DNA from: Agrobacterium larrymoorei
GTDB lineage: Bacteria; Pseudomonadota; Alphaproteobacteria; Rhizobiales; Rhizobiaceae
Length of the DNA stretch: 64,000 nt
NCBI RefSeq assembly: GCF_030819275.1
Contig: NZ_JAUTBL010000002.1
Location: 870,501-934,500 of the forward strand
Direction of reading: 5' to 3'
Shown: positions 45,680-53,936 of the stretch, one piece after another
How the letters are laid out: every line of letters begins with the position of its first letter
Numbering within the stretch: the stretch's first letter is position 1
Translations under genes and position numbers: made by a program
Notes under the pieces: generated by a model
What the model was told of the DNA's origin: nothing
Database searches by the model: none
Seen by the model: only the letters and a program-made list of their open reading frames with translations

Positions 45680-45705
45680 AGCATTTCCTTTAACAAGGAA
45701 ACGCT
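45680..45705. repeat. Hairpin sharing the element's end sequence
   Basis: AGCATTTCCTT-TAAC-AAGGAAACGCT, 10 of 11 pairs, repeats the TTTCCTT...AAGGAAACGCT sequence of the neighbouring element's ends. It may be a remnant of another copy or a one-ended derivative. Confidence 0.5.
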
Positions 45706-45739
45706 ATGATGAGTCCCCGAAGAGAAACGAGGGTGCCTC

Positions 45740-46840
45740 TCAGCCGACTTTTGCCAGCCCCTCGCGCGGCACGTAGTACTGGCCGAAGCGGTTGGCGAGG
45801 AAGTCGTCGAGCGCCACATCTTCCTGCTTGACGAAACCGCGCATGGGCAGTCTTTCGTTGGCGAGAAGATCGAGAACCGTGCAGATGCCGGACGCTGTGG
45901 TGATCTGGATCGCGCTCATCATGCGACCGGAGACGGGGCCAGCATATACCTTGTTCGCGTAGGTTTCCTGCATGAAGCGGCCATTCTTCGTTCCGCAGAC
46001 GGTGACGAACACGATGACCACATCCTGCATGGTGGCGGGAAGGGCGTTTTCGAAGAGATCCTTCAGCACGTCGCGGCGATTGCGCAAGTTGAGATCGTTG
46101 AGAAGCGCCTTCATGATCGACACATGGCCAGGATAACGGATGGTGCGGTAGTTCATCGTCCGCACCTTGCCTTCTAAAGTCGCGGCGAGTGTCCCAAGCC
46201 CGCCGGATGTGTTGAAGGCTTCATAGGTCATGCCGTCCAGGGAAAACTCTTCTCGCTCTTCCAGCGCCGGAACGGCGGTCAAGCGCCCTTCGACGATCGC
46301 CTCGCACGGCTCGATATATTCATTGATCAGGCCGTCCGTGCTCCAGGTGAGATTATAGTTCAAGGCGTTGGACGGGTATTGCGGCAAAGCGCCGACACGC
46401 ATGCGCACACTGTCCAGCTTGTCGAAACGCGACGCCAGATCGGCGGCGACGATAGAGATAAAGCCGGGCGCCAAGCCGCACTGGGGGATCAACGCCACTT
46501 CCGACGTTTCGGCCAGTTTCTTGACCTTGCGAGTGGATTCGACGTCTTCAGTCAGATCGAGATAGTGGGTGCCGACCGCGACTGCCGCTTCGGCTATCCC
46601 AGCTGTCAGATGGAAAGGCGCTGCCGAAAGAACGGCAAATTTGTCCTTTAACAAAGCCTGAAGGCTGAGCCTGTCGGTAATGTCCACCACTTCGGTATCA
46701 ATCCGCTCATGGGATGGAACATTCGCCAGTTGATCGACCGCGCGATCGGCAACGGTAATGCGGTAATCGCCCGTCACGGCAAGCATCCAGGAAATAGCCG
46801 AGCCGATATTGCCAGCACCAACGACAACGATGTGTTTCAT
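45740..46840 (-). CDS. Saccharopine dehydrogenase-family NAD(P) oxidoreductase
   Basis: A 366-residue protein. The N-terminal Rossmann motif is VVGAGNIGSAI. LDLTEDVESTRKV and IPQCGLAPGFISIVAADLA match the saccharopine/lysine dehydrogenase family. It probably works on lysine or a related amino acid (lysine 6-dehydrogenase or saccharopine reductase type), but the substrate is not fixed. AGGGGA lies before the ATG at 46840. The Lrp-type regulator lies divergently 123 bases away and likely controls it with the amino acid as signal. Confidence 0.85.
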   Translation of the reverse strand: MKHIVVVGAGNIGSAISWMLAVTGDYRITVADRAVDQLANVPSHERIDTEVVDITDRLSLQALLKDKFAVLSAAPFHLTAGIAEAAVAVGTHYLDLTEDVESTRKVKKLAETSEVALIPQCGLAPGFISIVAADLASRFDKLDSVRMRVGALPQYPSNALNYNLTWSTDGLINEYIEPCEAIVEGRLTAVPALEEREEFSLDGMTYEAFNTSGGLGTLAATLEGKVRTMNYRTIRYPGHVSIMKALLNDLNLRNRRDVLKDLFENALPATMQDVVIVFVTVCGTKNGRFMQETYANKVYAGPVSGRMMSAIQITTASGICTVLDLLANERLPMRGFVKQEDVALDDFLANRFGQYYVPREGLAKVG

Positions 46841-46963
46841 GATCTGTCCCCTCAAAGACTATTGTTGAGGTAATAGAATGCCGCCGCTTCATCACGATTC
46901 GTAGCTTCACTTTGTTCATATAGATGTATAAAACTATGCAAAACGCCGAAGGAAATATGCAGA
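46841..46963. promoter_or_regulatory. Divergent promoter region of the dehydrogenase and Lrp genes
   Basis: A 123-base AT-rich interval with runs such as TTCATATAGATGTATAAAACTATG near 46915-46940. By neighbourhood it should contain the operator of the Lrp-type regulator. Confidence 0.5.
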
Positions 46964-47395
46964 ATGACCATCACCGACAAGGATCGTGCACTGCTGTCTC
47001 TTCTGGGTAGCAATGCCCGCATGCCGGTTGCGGAACTGGCGCGCAAGCTCGGCCTGTCGCGTACAACGGTTCAGGCCCGGATCGAGCGGCTTGAGGCGGA
47101 AGGCGTCATCGCTGGCTATAGTCTTAGGTTGTCGGAAAATTACCTGTCCGGGCTGGTGCGCGCCCATGTGCTCATCACCATCGGCCCAAAGGCTTTGGCA
47201 ACCGTCACGGTCGCATTGGCCGCCATAAAGGAAGTCACGACGCTGCATTCCGTCAGCGGCAGTTTCGACCTGATCGCAATCCTGGCAGCCCCATCCATCT
47301 CTGAGCTCGATGGGCTGATCGACACAATCGGCGCGTTGGACGGAGTGGAGCGCACGCTGTCATCGATCATCCTGTCGACGCGAATCTCGCGCTGA
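46964..47395 (+). CDS. Lrp/AsnC-family transcriptional regulator
   Basis: A 143-residue protein. The helix-turn-helix is MPVAELARKLGLSRTTVQAR (about 20-39) and the RAM effector domain follows (LHSVSGSFDLIAILAAPS, SSIILSTRISR). It is divergent from the saccharopine dehydrogenase-like gene, the typical position for a local amino-acid-responsive activator. Confidence 0.9.
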   Translation: MTITDKDRALLSLLGSNARMPVAELARKLGLSRTTVQARIERLEAEGVIAGYSLRLSENYLSGLVRAHVLITIGPKALATVTVALAAIKEVTTLHSVSGSFDLIAILAAPSISELDGLIDTIGALDGVERTLSSIILSTRISR

Positions 47396-47444
47396 GGCGC
47401 TATCTCGTGCAGCCGCTCTCAGGTCGTTTTTCTCCAAAAGCCCT

Positions 47445-49106
47445 CTAGGCTTCATCCAGACTTCCCCGGCGCGCCTTGAAGAACATCTTCAGTCGCTGAA
47501 GATTTTCCGTGCTCCAACCTTCCGGCGCTGTGACCTCCATCCATGCCTCGATGTAGTGTTCGGGAGCATAGACATGGCCATAGCCCATGGGCGCAGTGGT
47601 CGCGGCGGTCACGTCCAGTGTCAATTGCAGAAAGGTGACAAGTGGGAACCAGCGGAACGAGGAGGAAACGTCGCGGCCGCGAGGCCGGTTCATCCATTCC
47701 GGCCGTCGGTAGACGGATGAGGTTTCGAAAAAGGTGATCGGGTCGCTCGCATACTGCAAATAGACGATCCGCATCGGCCCCCAGGGGACGTTCGGCATCG
47801 TCGCGGTCTGATACTGGTCGGCAAAACGGATGACGGATGAGTCGCGAAATTTCGGCAGCCACTGTGGTGTGCCGGGCACCCTCCCATTCGTCGCCATCCG
47901 CCATGTAGGGCTGGCAAAGGGTGGGCCGCTCCACAATGCGCCTTGAAACGGATCGGCCAGGACATCGTAAAGGTCTGACGACTTCTGGCTGTTCAGCGCA
48001 CCGAGGCTCAGCCCATGAAGATAAAGCTTGGGGCGCGTTTCTTTCGGCAGCGTCGCCCAATAGCCGTAGATTTCCTCAAACAAGGCGCGCGCCGTTTCCA
48101 CGCCGTAATCCGGCTCGGTGAGGAGGGCGATCCAACTGGAGAGATAGGAATACTGCACCGCCACGCTGGCGATATCGCCATGATGCAGATACTCAACCGT
48201 ATCCAGCGCCTCAGGATCGATCCAGCCGGTCCCGGTCGGCACCACCACGAGGAGGGCGTGGCGTTCGAAGCCTCCCGTGCGTTTCAATTCTTCCAGCGCA
48301 AGTTTCGCCCGCGCCGCTGGCGTGTCTGCGGAATTGAGCCCTGCATAGACGCGGATCGGCTCAAGTGCTGCTTTCCCCGTGAAGCTGGAAATCTCTTGCC
48401 CCGTAGGGCCAGTCGCCACGAACTCCCGTCCACGCCGCCCGAGCGATTGCCATGTCATCAGGGAGGTTTTGCTGCCGGTCTTCAGTTGGTCCGTCGGTTG
48501 TGGCACATCCGACTCGATCAGACTATCCACCTGTTTCAGCGAACTGTCAGCAAAGCGCAGGCCGATGTCGAAGATCAGACCGTTCAGTACCATCCAAGCA
48601 AGCGCGATCGCCGCAACGACACTTACGACATTCGCCAGCCGATGAGGCAGGAAGCGGCGACTGCGCAGGGCCAGCAAACGACGAACGAGTTGGAAAAGGC
48701 GCCCGGAACCAATCAGGATCGCTGCGACTGCGATTGCAATCGCTCCTGTCCTTATCGGGTGGCTGCTGTCGAGTGGGCTCATCTCCATCAAGATACGGAT
48801 GGAGTTCTGCCAGGTCGCAGCCTGCCAGAGAAAGCCGATGGCCGCGACGGCGGCGGCAAGCGACAGGACGAAGCGGACACCCCGCCTATCATGCCGGGAG
48901 AGCTGCGGCAGTTCCAGATAGAGATAGACCTCCTTCAACACGGCACCGATGAGGTATCCGATCGCGAAGGAGAAGCCGCAGAGCACACCTTGCATGACGA
49001 AGGTGCGCGGGAGAAGGGAGGGTGTCAGCGAAGCACAAAACAGCAGTGTCCCAAAGACGATGCCGGTGCTGGACAGCGGTCCAAGAAAACGCCTGATCCA
49101 CCACAA
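47445..49106 (-). CDS. Membrane-bound alpha/beta-hydrolase (Abhydrolase_9 type)
   Basis: A 553-residue protein. The N-terminal 170 residues have about five helices (IVFGTLLFCASLTPSLLPR start, GYLIGAVLKEVYLYL, VLSLAAAVAAIGFLWQA, AIAIAVAAILIGSG, VSVVAAIALAWMVLN). The C-terminal hydrolase has the nucleophile elbow LHGLSLGALNS (Ser in G-L-S-L-G) and a late Asp/His region. The start is TTG with GGAGG eight bases before. The family is of unknown substrate; it may act on lipids. Confidence 0.85.
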   Translation of the reverse strand: MWWIRRFLGPLSSTGIVFGTLLFCASLTPSLLPRTFVMQGVLCGFSFAIGYLIGAVLKEVYLYLELPQLSRHDRRGVRFVLSLAAAVAAIGFLWQAATWQNSIRILMEMSPLDSSHPIRTGAIAIAVAAILIGSGRLFQLVRRLLALRSRRFLPHRLANVVSVVAAIALAWMVLNGLIFDIGLRFADSSLKQVDSLIESDVPQPTDQLKTGSKTSLMTWQSLGRRGREFVATGPTGQEISSFTGKAALEPIRVYAGLNSADTPAARAKLALEELKRTGGFERHALLVVVPTGTGWIDPEALDTVEYLHHGDIASVAVQYSYLSSWIALLTEPDYGVETARALFEEIYGYWATLPKETRPKLYLHGLSLGALNSQKSSDLYDVLADPFQGALWSGPPFASPTWRMATNGRVPGTPQWLPKFRDSSVIRFADQYQTATMPNVPWGPMRIVYLQYASDPITFFETSSVYRRPEWMNRPRGRDVSSSFRWFPLVTFLQLTLDVTAATTAPMGYGHVYAPEHYIEAWMEVTAPEGWSTENLQRLKMFFKARRGSLDEA

Positions 49107-49188
49107 TGTTTTATACCTCCACCTGCTTTGATCACTGGGGAAAACGCACCCCAGACAACCGCGTTATGTGCGGTCCACGCACCAATCT

Positions 49189-49289
49189 AAAGCATGTCGC
49201 GCAAAAGTGTGTAGCGGTTTTGCGATAACGACATGCGATAACAAAGACCTAAAGCGTATGAGCGAATCTGAAAGATCGCGACACGCTTT
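49189..49289. repeat. Rhizobial intergenic mosaic-type repeat, copy B
   Basis: About 101 bp matching 19224-19329. GCATGTCG (49192-49199) pairs with CGACATGC (49229-49236) around GCAAAA/TTTTGC. A second hairpin is AAAGCGT...ACGCTTT at its end. The intergenic stretch 49107-49410 otherwise holds only the terminator below. Confidence 0.75.
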
Positions 49290-49334
49290 AAGACAAGCTT
49301 TGCGACCGTGGAAAGAAATTGACACACAACAAAA

Positions 49335-49367
49335 AGCCCGCGACCGACTTTCGTCATATCGCGGGCT
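49335..49367 (-). terminator. Intrinsic terminator of the 35-residue gene
   Basis: AGCCCGCGA and TCGCGGGCT form a perfect 9-bp stem with a 15-base loop. On the minus strand TTTTGTTGTG follows. It lies 44 bases beyond the small gene. A second palindrome, CACGCCA-TCA-TGGCGTG at 49385-49401, lies between. Confidence 0.8.
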
Positions 49368-49410
49368 ATGTCATCTGCCGGAACACGCCATCATGGCGTG
49401 CATGCGGCAA

Positions 49411-49518
49411 TCACTTCTTTGGAGACTGCGAAGGCTTTGGCTGGCTGCCACCTTCACGCATCTGCCGCCACTCGCTCTCGAGGCGGTCGTAAATGTTCTG
49501 GGGAATTGTCGCTGTCAT
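49411..49518 (-). CDS. 35-residue small protein MTATIPQNIYD...
   Basis: A very short frame encoding a hydrophilic protein (YDRLESEWRQMREGGSQPK, then PSQSPKK). A perfect AGGAGG sits six bases before the ATG and an intrinsic terminator ends the unit, so it has all signals of a real gene. It has an amphipathic N-terminal half and a Pro/Ser/Lys tail. No family recognised. Confidence 0.65.
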   Translation of the reverse strand: MTATIPQNIYDRLESEWRQMREGGSQPKPSQSPKK

Positions 49519-49953
49519 GGCATTCCTCCTGACTGGGTTGATGCAGCTCCATTAGCGGGCTCTGAAACCAAGTAAGAGGGCGAGAGGTTCCCGGATTCAA
49601 GCAATAATTTTCTCTTAAATCGGTTCGCACCTATTAAAATCGATTAAGAAATTTTCAAATCGATTTAAGTGGCGCTCTCAGGATGTGGAAAATCTGCACC
49701 TTATTGGGCGTCTCTTTTCATAGACGCGCCGAAACCATCCAGTGACCGTGATTCCCGCTACCCGCGAGCAGCTGCGCCATCATTGAAAACCGTTCCACAA
49801 CGACGCGCCTTCACTGCTCTTCTCCCTGTCTATGACAGGTGGTTTCAGTAGAATGCCGTGCGCCCCCGCCCTGTAAGCTGGATTGAACCAGTTGCGGCGG
49901 GATGATAGGCGATTGCTTCAGTCTTCTGCCGCGACGTTTCAATAGACAGGTGC
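49519..49953. other. Gene-free spacer with inverted TTAAATCG boxes
   Basis: CTTAAATCG (49614-49622) and CGATTTAAG (49661-49669) are perfect inverted copies, with TTAAAATCGATTAAG at 49634-49648 between them. The boxes resemble AT-rich operators (CtrA-like TTAA spacing or MucR targets) and probably belong to the promoter of the 35-residue gene, about 95 bases away. No other feature is seen. Confidence 0.4.
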
Positions 49954-50268
49954 ATGCCCATGATCCGCCACATCGTTTTCTTCACCGTTCCGGAAGCCAA
50001 TCGAGACGCCGTGCGCAAGGGGCTTTCGGGCCTGACGGCCATCCCTCACGCCTCGAAGCTGGAGATCGGCGAGAACGTCAAGAAGGACCAGTGGGGCAAC
50101 TCGGTGGACTTCATCGTCTATGGCGAATTCGAGAGTGAAGAGGCGCTCGCCGCCTATAAAGCCGACCCGGCCTATGATCTTTCGACCAGAACCGTGAAAC
50201 CACTTCGCGATACGCGGATCGCCGCGGACTTCGATGCCTATAAGGCGGTGACGTCCCCGATCAAGTAA
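49954..50268 (+). CDS. Dabb-domain (stress-responsive alpha/beta barrel) protein
   Basis: A 104-residue dimeric ferredoxin-like fold protein. IRHIVFFTV starts the domain, and FIVYGEFESEEALAAYKADPAY is the typical second half. An ATG two codons downstream (MIRHIVFF) is an equally good start. Function unknown; family members bind small aromatic or polyketide-like compounds or act in stress. Confidence 0.8.
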   Translation: MPMIRHIVFFTVPEANRDAVRKGLSGLTAIPHASKLEIGENVKKDQWGNSVDFIVYGEFESEEALAAYKADPAYDLSTRTVKPLRDTRIAADFDAYKAVTSPIK

Positions 50269-50688
50269 GCTCGGCATTGATGATGGGTCAGTCACCGGGA
50301 ATAGTATCATACCAGTCGATAAGCGGTTGATACCTCAGGTATTTGGGACGACAAGGCGTGCTGTTTACTGCCTGCTCAACCACTTTCTGAATGGGTGGAC
50401 TCTGTTTCTGAAGTCTTGTTCGCAAGTGATTCAGAAGACTCGGAAAAAACCGCGGTCGTAGCTGAGGGCGGGTTCTTTGTTGCCGCGATACAAGCTTGCA
50501 GTAGTCTACACGGCAATGGTTACACCTTTCTGAAAGGATGACGTCGGTCCCGCTTCGGTCGGGTTGCTATCCCCAGCTTGAACGGAAGCAAAAGCCCACA
50601 TTCATTTGCCATTCAGACGCTTTGGGCTAAATATTGCCTCAACAAACTATTTCGACGTGCATCCGACTTTTTGTGGAAGTTTTTGCAA
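50269..50688. other. 420-base region upstream of feuN
   Basis: No convincing gene. It contains an AGTCTT...AAGACT hairpin near 50418-50447 and should hold the feuNPQ promoter. An in-frame upstream extension of feuN starting at 50578 is thought to be non-coding. Confidence 0.4.
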
Positions 50689-50958
50689 ATGGCATCACCT
50701 CTAATCATCGCGACGCTTGCAGCCGGAATGTCCGGCTTCCCTGCGCCGCAGGCTGATTGGCGGGCCGGAGCCGTCGAAGCGCCGATTGTTCGCGTTGCGA
50801 GCGACTGCACCGGAGCCGTCTCCCGCGTCGTTCGGGAAACCGGCGGGCAGCTTTTGTCGGTCTATCCGTCCGGTGACGGTCAATCCTGCGTGGTGACGGT
50901 TCTTGTGCAGGGCAATGGCGAGCGCCCCCGCAAGGTCACGATGCGCGTGCCGATGTAG
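50689..50958 (+). CDS. feuN: FeuN-like small periplasmic modulator
   Basis: An 89-residue protein. A signal peptide-like start (MASPLIIATLAAGMSGFPA) is followed by a small domain with VRETGGQLLSVYPSGDG and CVVTVLVQG, two Cys and a basic end. It lies 89 bases before feuP-feuQ. In Sinorhizobium FeuN is a small exported protein that restrains the FeuQ kinase; position, size and export fit that role. GGAAG precedes the ATG at 50689 by nine bases. Confidence 0.75.
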   Translation: MASPLIIATLAAGMSGFPAPQADWRAGAVEAPIVRVASDCTGAVSRVVRETGGQLLSVYPSGDGQSCVVTVLVQGNGERPRKVTMRVPM

Positions 50959-51047
50959 TTGAACCCCGATCGAAATCTCCATACATCTGCTATAGACACA
51001 TTTCGAGTGCCGGCTCTGCTGCCGGTTGGACTGAAAAGGGGCAGACG

Positions 51048-51719
51048 ATGCGCATTCTCGTGGTCGAGGACGATACCAACCTCAACCGGCAACTGACCGA
51101 CGCGCTGAAAGAAGCGGGCTATGTGGTCGATCAGGCGTTCGATGGCGAGGAAGGCCACTACCTCGGCGATACCGAGCCCTATGACGCGATTGTGCTCGAT
51201 ATCGGTTTGCCGCAGATGGATGGCATCACCGTTGTCGAGAAATGGCGCTCTGCTGGCAAGTCCATGCCGGTTTTGATCCTGACCGCGCGCGATCGCTGGA
51301 GCGATAAGGTGGCCGGCATCGATGCTGGCGCCGATGATTACGTAACCAAGCCTTTCCATGTGGAAGAAGTGCTGGCCCGCGTGCGTGCGCTGATTCGCCG
51401 TGCGGCAGGCCACGCGTCTTCCGAGATCATCTGCGGCCCGGTAAGGCTCGACACGAAGTCATCCAAGGCAACCGTGAACGGTGTGACCTTGAAGCTGACC
51501 TCGCACGAGTTCCGTCTTCTTTCCTACCTTATGCATCACATGGGCGAGGTCGTCTCGCGCACCGAGCTGGTCGAGCACATGTACGACCAGGATTTCGACC
51601 GCGATTCCAACACGATCGAAGTTTTCGTCGGGCGCCTGCGCAAGAAGCTCGGTGTCGATCTGATCGAGACCATTCGCGGTCTCGGTTACCGGATGCAAGC
51701 ACCGCAAGATGCGAAGTAA
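51048..51719 (+). CDS. feuP: OmpR-type response regulator FeuP
   Basis: A 223-residue regulator. The receiver domain has D51 as phosphoacceptor (VLDIGLPQMDG), acidic pair E8/D9 and K at the end of DDYVTKPF. The winged-helix DNA-binding domain ends with TIRGLGYRM. It overlaps feuQ by 11 bases. In rhizobia FeuPQ controls cyclic glucan export and osmotic adaptation. Confidence 0.92.
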   Translation: MRILVVEDDTNLNRQLTDALKEAGYVVDQAFDGEEGHYLGDTEPYDAIVLDIGLPQMDGITVVEKWRSAGKSMPVLILTARDRWSDKVAGIDAGADDYVTKPFHVEEVLARVRALIRRAAGHASSEIICGPVRLDTKSSKATVNGVTLKLTSHEFRLLSYLMHHMGEVVSRTELVEHMYDQDFDRDSNTIEVFVGRLRKKLGVDLIETIRGLGYRMQAPQDAK

Positions 51720-53109
51720 TTCACTCACCGCCCGCGTTCTTTTGCTGGCCTCGGCATGGTCCGTGCTGGCACTGGTGGTGATTGCAGTGGTGATTTCGAC
51801 GCTCTATCGCCAGGGCGTCGAGCGCAGCTTTACCGATCTGCTGCGCGCACAGCTTTACAACGTCATCAATTCGGTGACGATCTCCAACGAGAACACCTTG
51901 GCCGGTAGCCCACAGCTCGGAGACCTGCGCTTTTCCCAGCCGGATACGGGCTGGTACTGGGTGGTGGAACCGCTCGGCAACTTCCAGACGGCCCCTTTGG
52001 TCTCCTCTTCGCTCGGTGTTTCCAAGCTTGCCGTTCCGAGCATTCTCGATGTTCCCTTCGACAATCGCTACGAGCGTTATTACACGCTGACCGATCAGGC
52101 CGGAAACCGCATTCAGGTGGCTGAGACCGAAGTCGTGCTGGATGGAGAGGGCAGGGCCGCACGGTTTCGTGTGACCGGCAACCTCAACGTCGTTGAGGAC
52201 GACGTGCGTGATTTTTCCAACAGCCTTTATTTGGCGCTTGCCGTCTTCGGTGTCGGCAGCCTCGTCGTCAACGGTCTTGCGATTCTCTATAGTCTTCGTC
52301 CACTCGACCGTGCTCGTGTGGCACTCGGGAAGATTCGCGGTGGTGAGGCCGAGCGGCTGGAAGGTGAATTTCCGCGTGAAATCCAGCCGCTGGCGCATGA
52401 GGTCAATGCGCTGATCGAGAGCAACCGGCGCATCGTCGAACGCGCCCGGATGCAGGTGGGTAACCTGGCCCACTCCTTGAAAACGCCGATCGCAGTGCTG
52501 TTGAATGAGGCGCGCACGCTGGACAGCCAGCACGGAGACTTGGTCCGAGCCCAGGCGGACGCCATGCAGGCACAGGTCCAATCCTATCTGTCGCGTGCTC
52601 GTATCGCTGCCCAGCGCGGCTCGATCCTCGCACGAGCGGAGGCCGAACCCGCGCTGGAACGCCTGATCCGGGTGATGCGGCGTCTCAATCCCGACAAGGC
52701 CTTCGAACTCGATCTCCACCAACCCGGCACCCTTCTCGCCATGGAGCAGCAGGATCTGGAAGAGGTTGTCGGCAATCTTCTCGAAAATGCTGCCCGCTTC
52801 GCTGACAAACATATTGTTGTGCGCATGACCAATGGCAGCCATCCATCCTCCGATCCGGACATTACGCGCCGCGCTTGGATCGAGTTGACTGTCGAGGACG
52901 ATGGACCGGGTCTCGAACCCGACCAGATCACCGAGGCGCTGAAGCGCGGTCGACGGCTCGACGAAAGCAGGCCGGGCACTGGTCTTGGTCTGTCGATCGT
53001 CAGCGAAGTGGTTTCCGAGTACCATGGCAGGTTCACCCTGTCGCGTAGCGAACTCGGCGGATTGAAGGCCACGCTGCTTTTGCCGGGCCTATCGAAAGAG
53101 CTTGCTTAA
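51709..53109 (+). CDS. feuQ: Sensor histidine kinase FeuQ
   Basis: A 466-residue membrane kinase. Helix 1 lies at about 12-32, a periplasmic sensor at 33-170, helix 2 at 172-195, then a HAMP-like linker. The phosphoacceptor is H255 in GNLAHSLKTPIAVL, the N box is in NLLENAARFAD, and DDGPGL and GTGLGLS complete the ATPase. It is the partner of FeuP and probably held in check by the upstream FeuN-like protein in the periplasm. Confidence 0.92.
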   Translation: MRSNSLTARVLLLASAWSVLALVVIAVVISTLYRQGVERSFTDLLRAQLYNVINSVTISNENTLAGSPQLGDLRFSQPDTGWYWVVEPLGNFQTAPLVSSSLGVSKLAVPSILDVPFDNRYERYYTLTDQAGNRIQVAETEVVLDGEGRAARFRVTGNLNVVEDDVRDFSNSLYLALAVFGVGSLVVNGLAILYSLRPLDRARVALGKIRGGEAERLEGEFPREIQPLAHEVNALIESNRRIVERARMQVGNLAHSLKTPIAVLLNEARTLDSQHGDLVRAQADAMQAQVQSYLSRARIAAQRGSILARAEAEPALERLIRVMRRLNPDKAFELDLHQPGTLLAMEQQDLEEVVGNLLENAARFADKHIVVRMTNGSHPSSDPDITRRAWIELTVEDDGPGLEPDQITEALKRGRRLDESRPGTGLGLSIVSEVVSEYHGRFTLSRSELGGLKATLLLPGLSKELA

Positions 53110-53235
53110 GACACGCGAAAAGGCAATTAATTCAAGCCGGAAGACTGATGAGGATATGCCTGATGACTTGCGGCGCGATGCCGTTGCTAGGCAGGCCTTA
53201 GCAGCAGTTCAGCGTTGGCAAGGAGTGGTGTTTTG

Positions 53236-53700
53236 ATGGAAGCGATGTGCAGTGCAGATGTGAGAGCAACAAGGTCTCGCTTAGCCCGACCGGTTGTGCT
53301 GTCCCTGATCGTCGTTTCTGTTCTTAGTTCCTGCACCACCTCAAACACCCGTGGTACGGCAAGTGGTGGAGGCCTGTTTGGAAGCCGCGGATCGTCTTCC
53401 GTGTCCTATATAGCCAACCTGCAGGGCGGTATCGTGTCGCGCAGTGGCGTCCAGCTTAGCCGCGGCGATTACAATAAGGCTCTGGAAGCGGAGTATCGTG
53501 CGCTCGAAACCGCGCCCGGTGGACAGGCCGTGACCTGGAGCGGCAGCGCCAGTGGTGAGGTTATCGCCAACGCGCCCTACCAGGTGGGCAACCAGAACTG
53601 CCGTCAGTATTCCCATACGATCAATGACAATGGCCGCGAGGCGAAGGTGCGCGGTGCGGCCTGCCGCAATACGGACGGAACCTGGACACCCCTGACCTAA
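53236..53700 (+). CDS. Outer-membrane-type lipoprotein, surface antigen-like
   Basis: A 154-residue lipoprotein. The signal segment PVVLSLIVVSVLSSC gives a lipobox L-S-S-C. After a Gly/Ser-rich linker, a small beta domain follows with DYNKALEAEYRALET, TWSGSASGEVIA and CRQYSHTI, as in 17-kDa surface antigen/RT0821-type proteins. AGGAG lies 11-12 bases before the ATG at 53236; a second ATG three codons later is possible. Confidence 0.75.
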   Translation: MEAMCSADVRATRSRLARPVVLSLIVVSVLSSCTTSNTRGTASGGGLFGSRGSSSVSYIANLQGGIVSRSGVQLSRGDYNKALEAEYRALETAPGGQAVTWSGSASGEVIANAPYQVGNQNCRQYSHTINDNGREAKVRGAACRNTDGTWTPLT

Positions 53701-53936
53701 CGTCCTCGGTCTGACCATCCCTCCTGGCGAGTGAGCGCGGTTTTCGCCCGCGGGTTCGCGCTTGCGATAGGTTGCTGCGTGATCGTTCCGGCAGAAGCGA
53801 ATGCTTCCATTTGACTTGTGTCAAGGAAGTCGTACCTCTTCCTGTGAGAGAACGTCGCGCGGCCGATGGCCTCAAATTCGTGTCATCCCGTTGCGGCTTG
53901 TTCCAAAGCAGCGCGCATTCGAGTAGTTGATTGGGA

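Noticed and set aside
48015..49190. 391-residue plus-strand frame
   Set aside because: Shadow of the alpha/beta-hydrolase gene, with no recognised domain.
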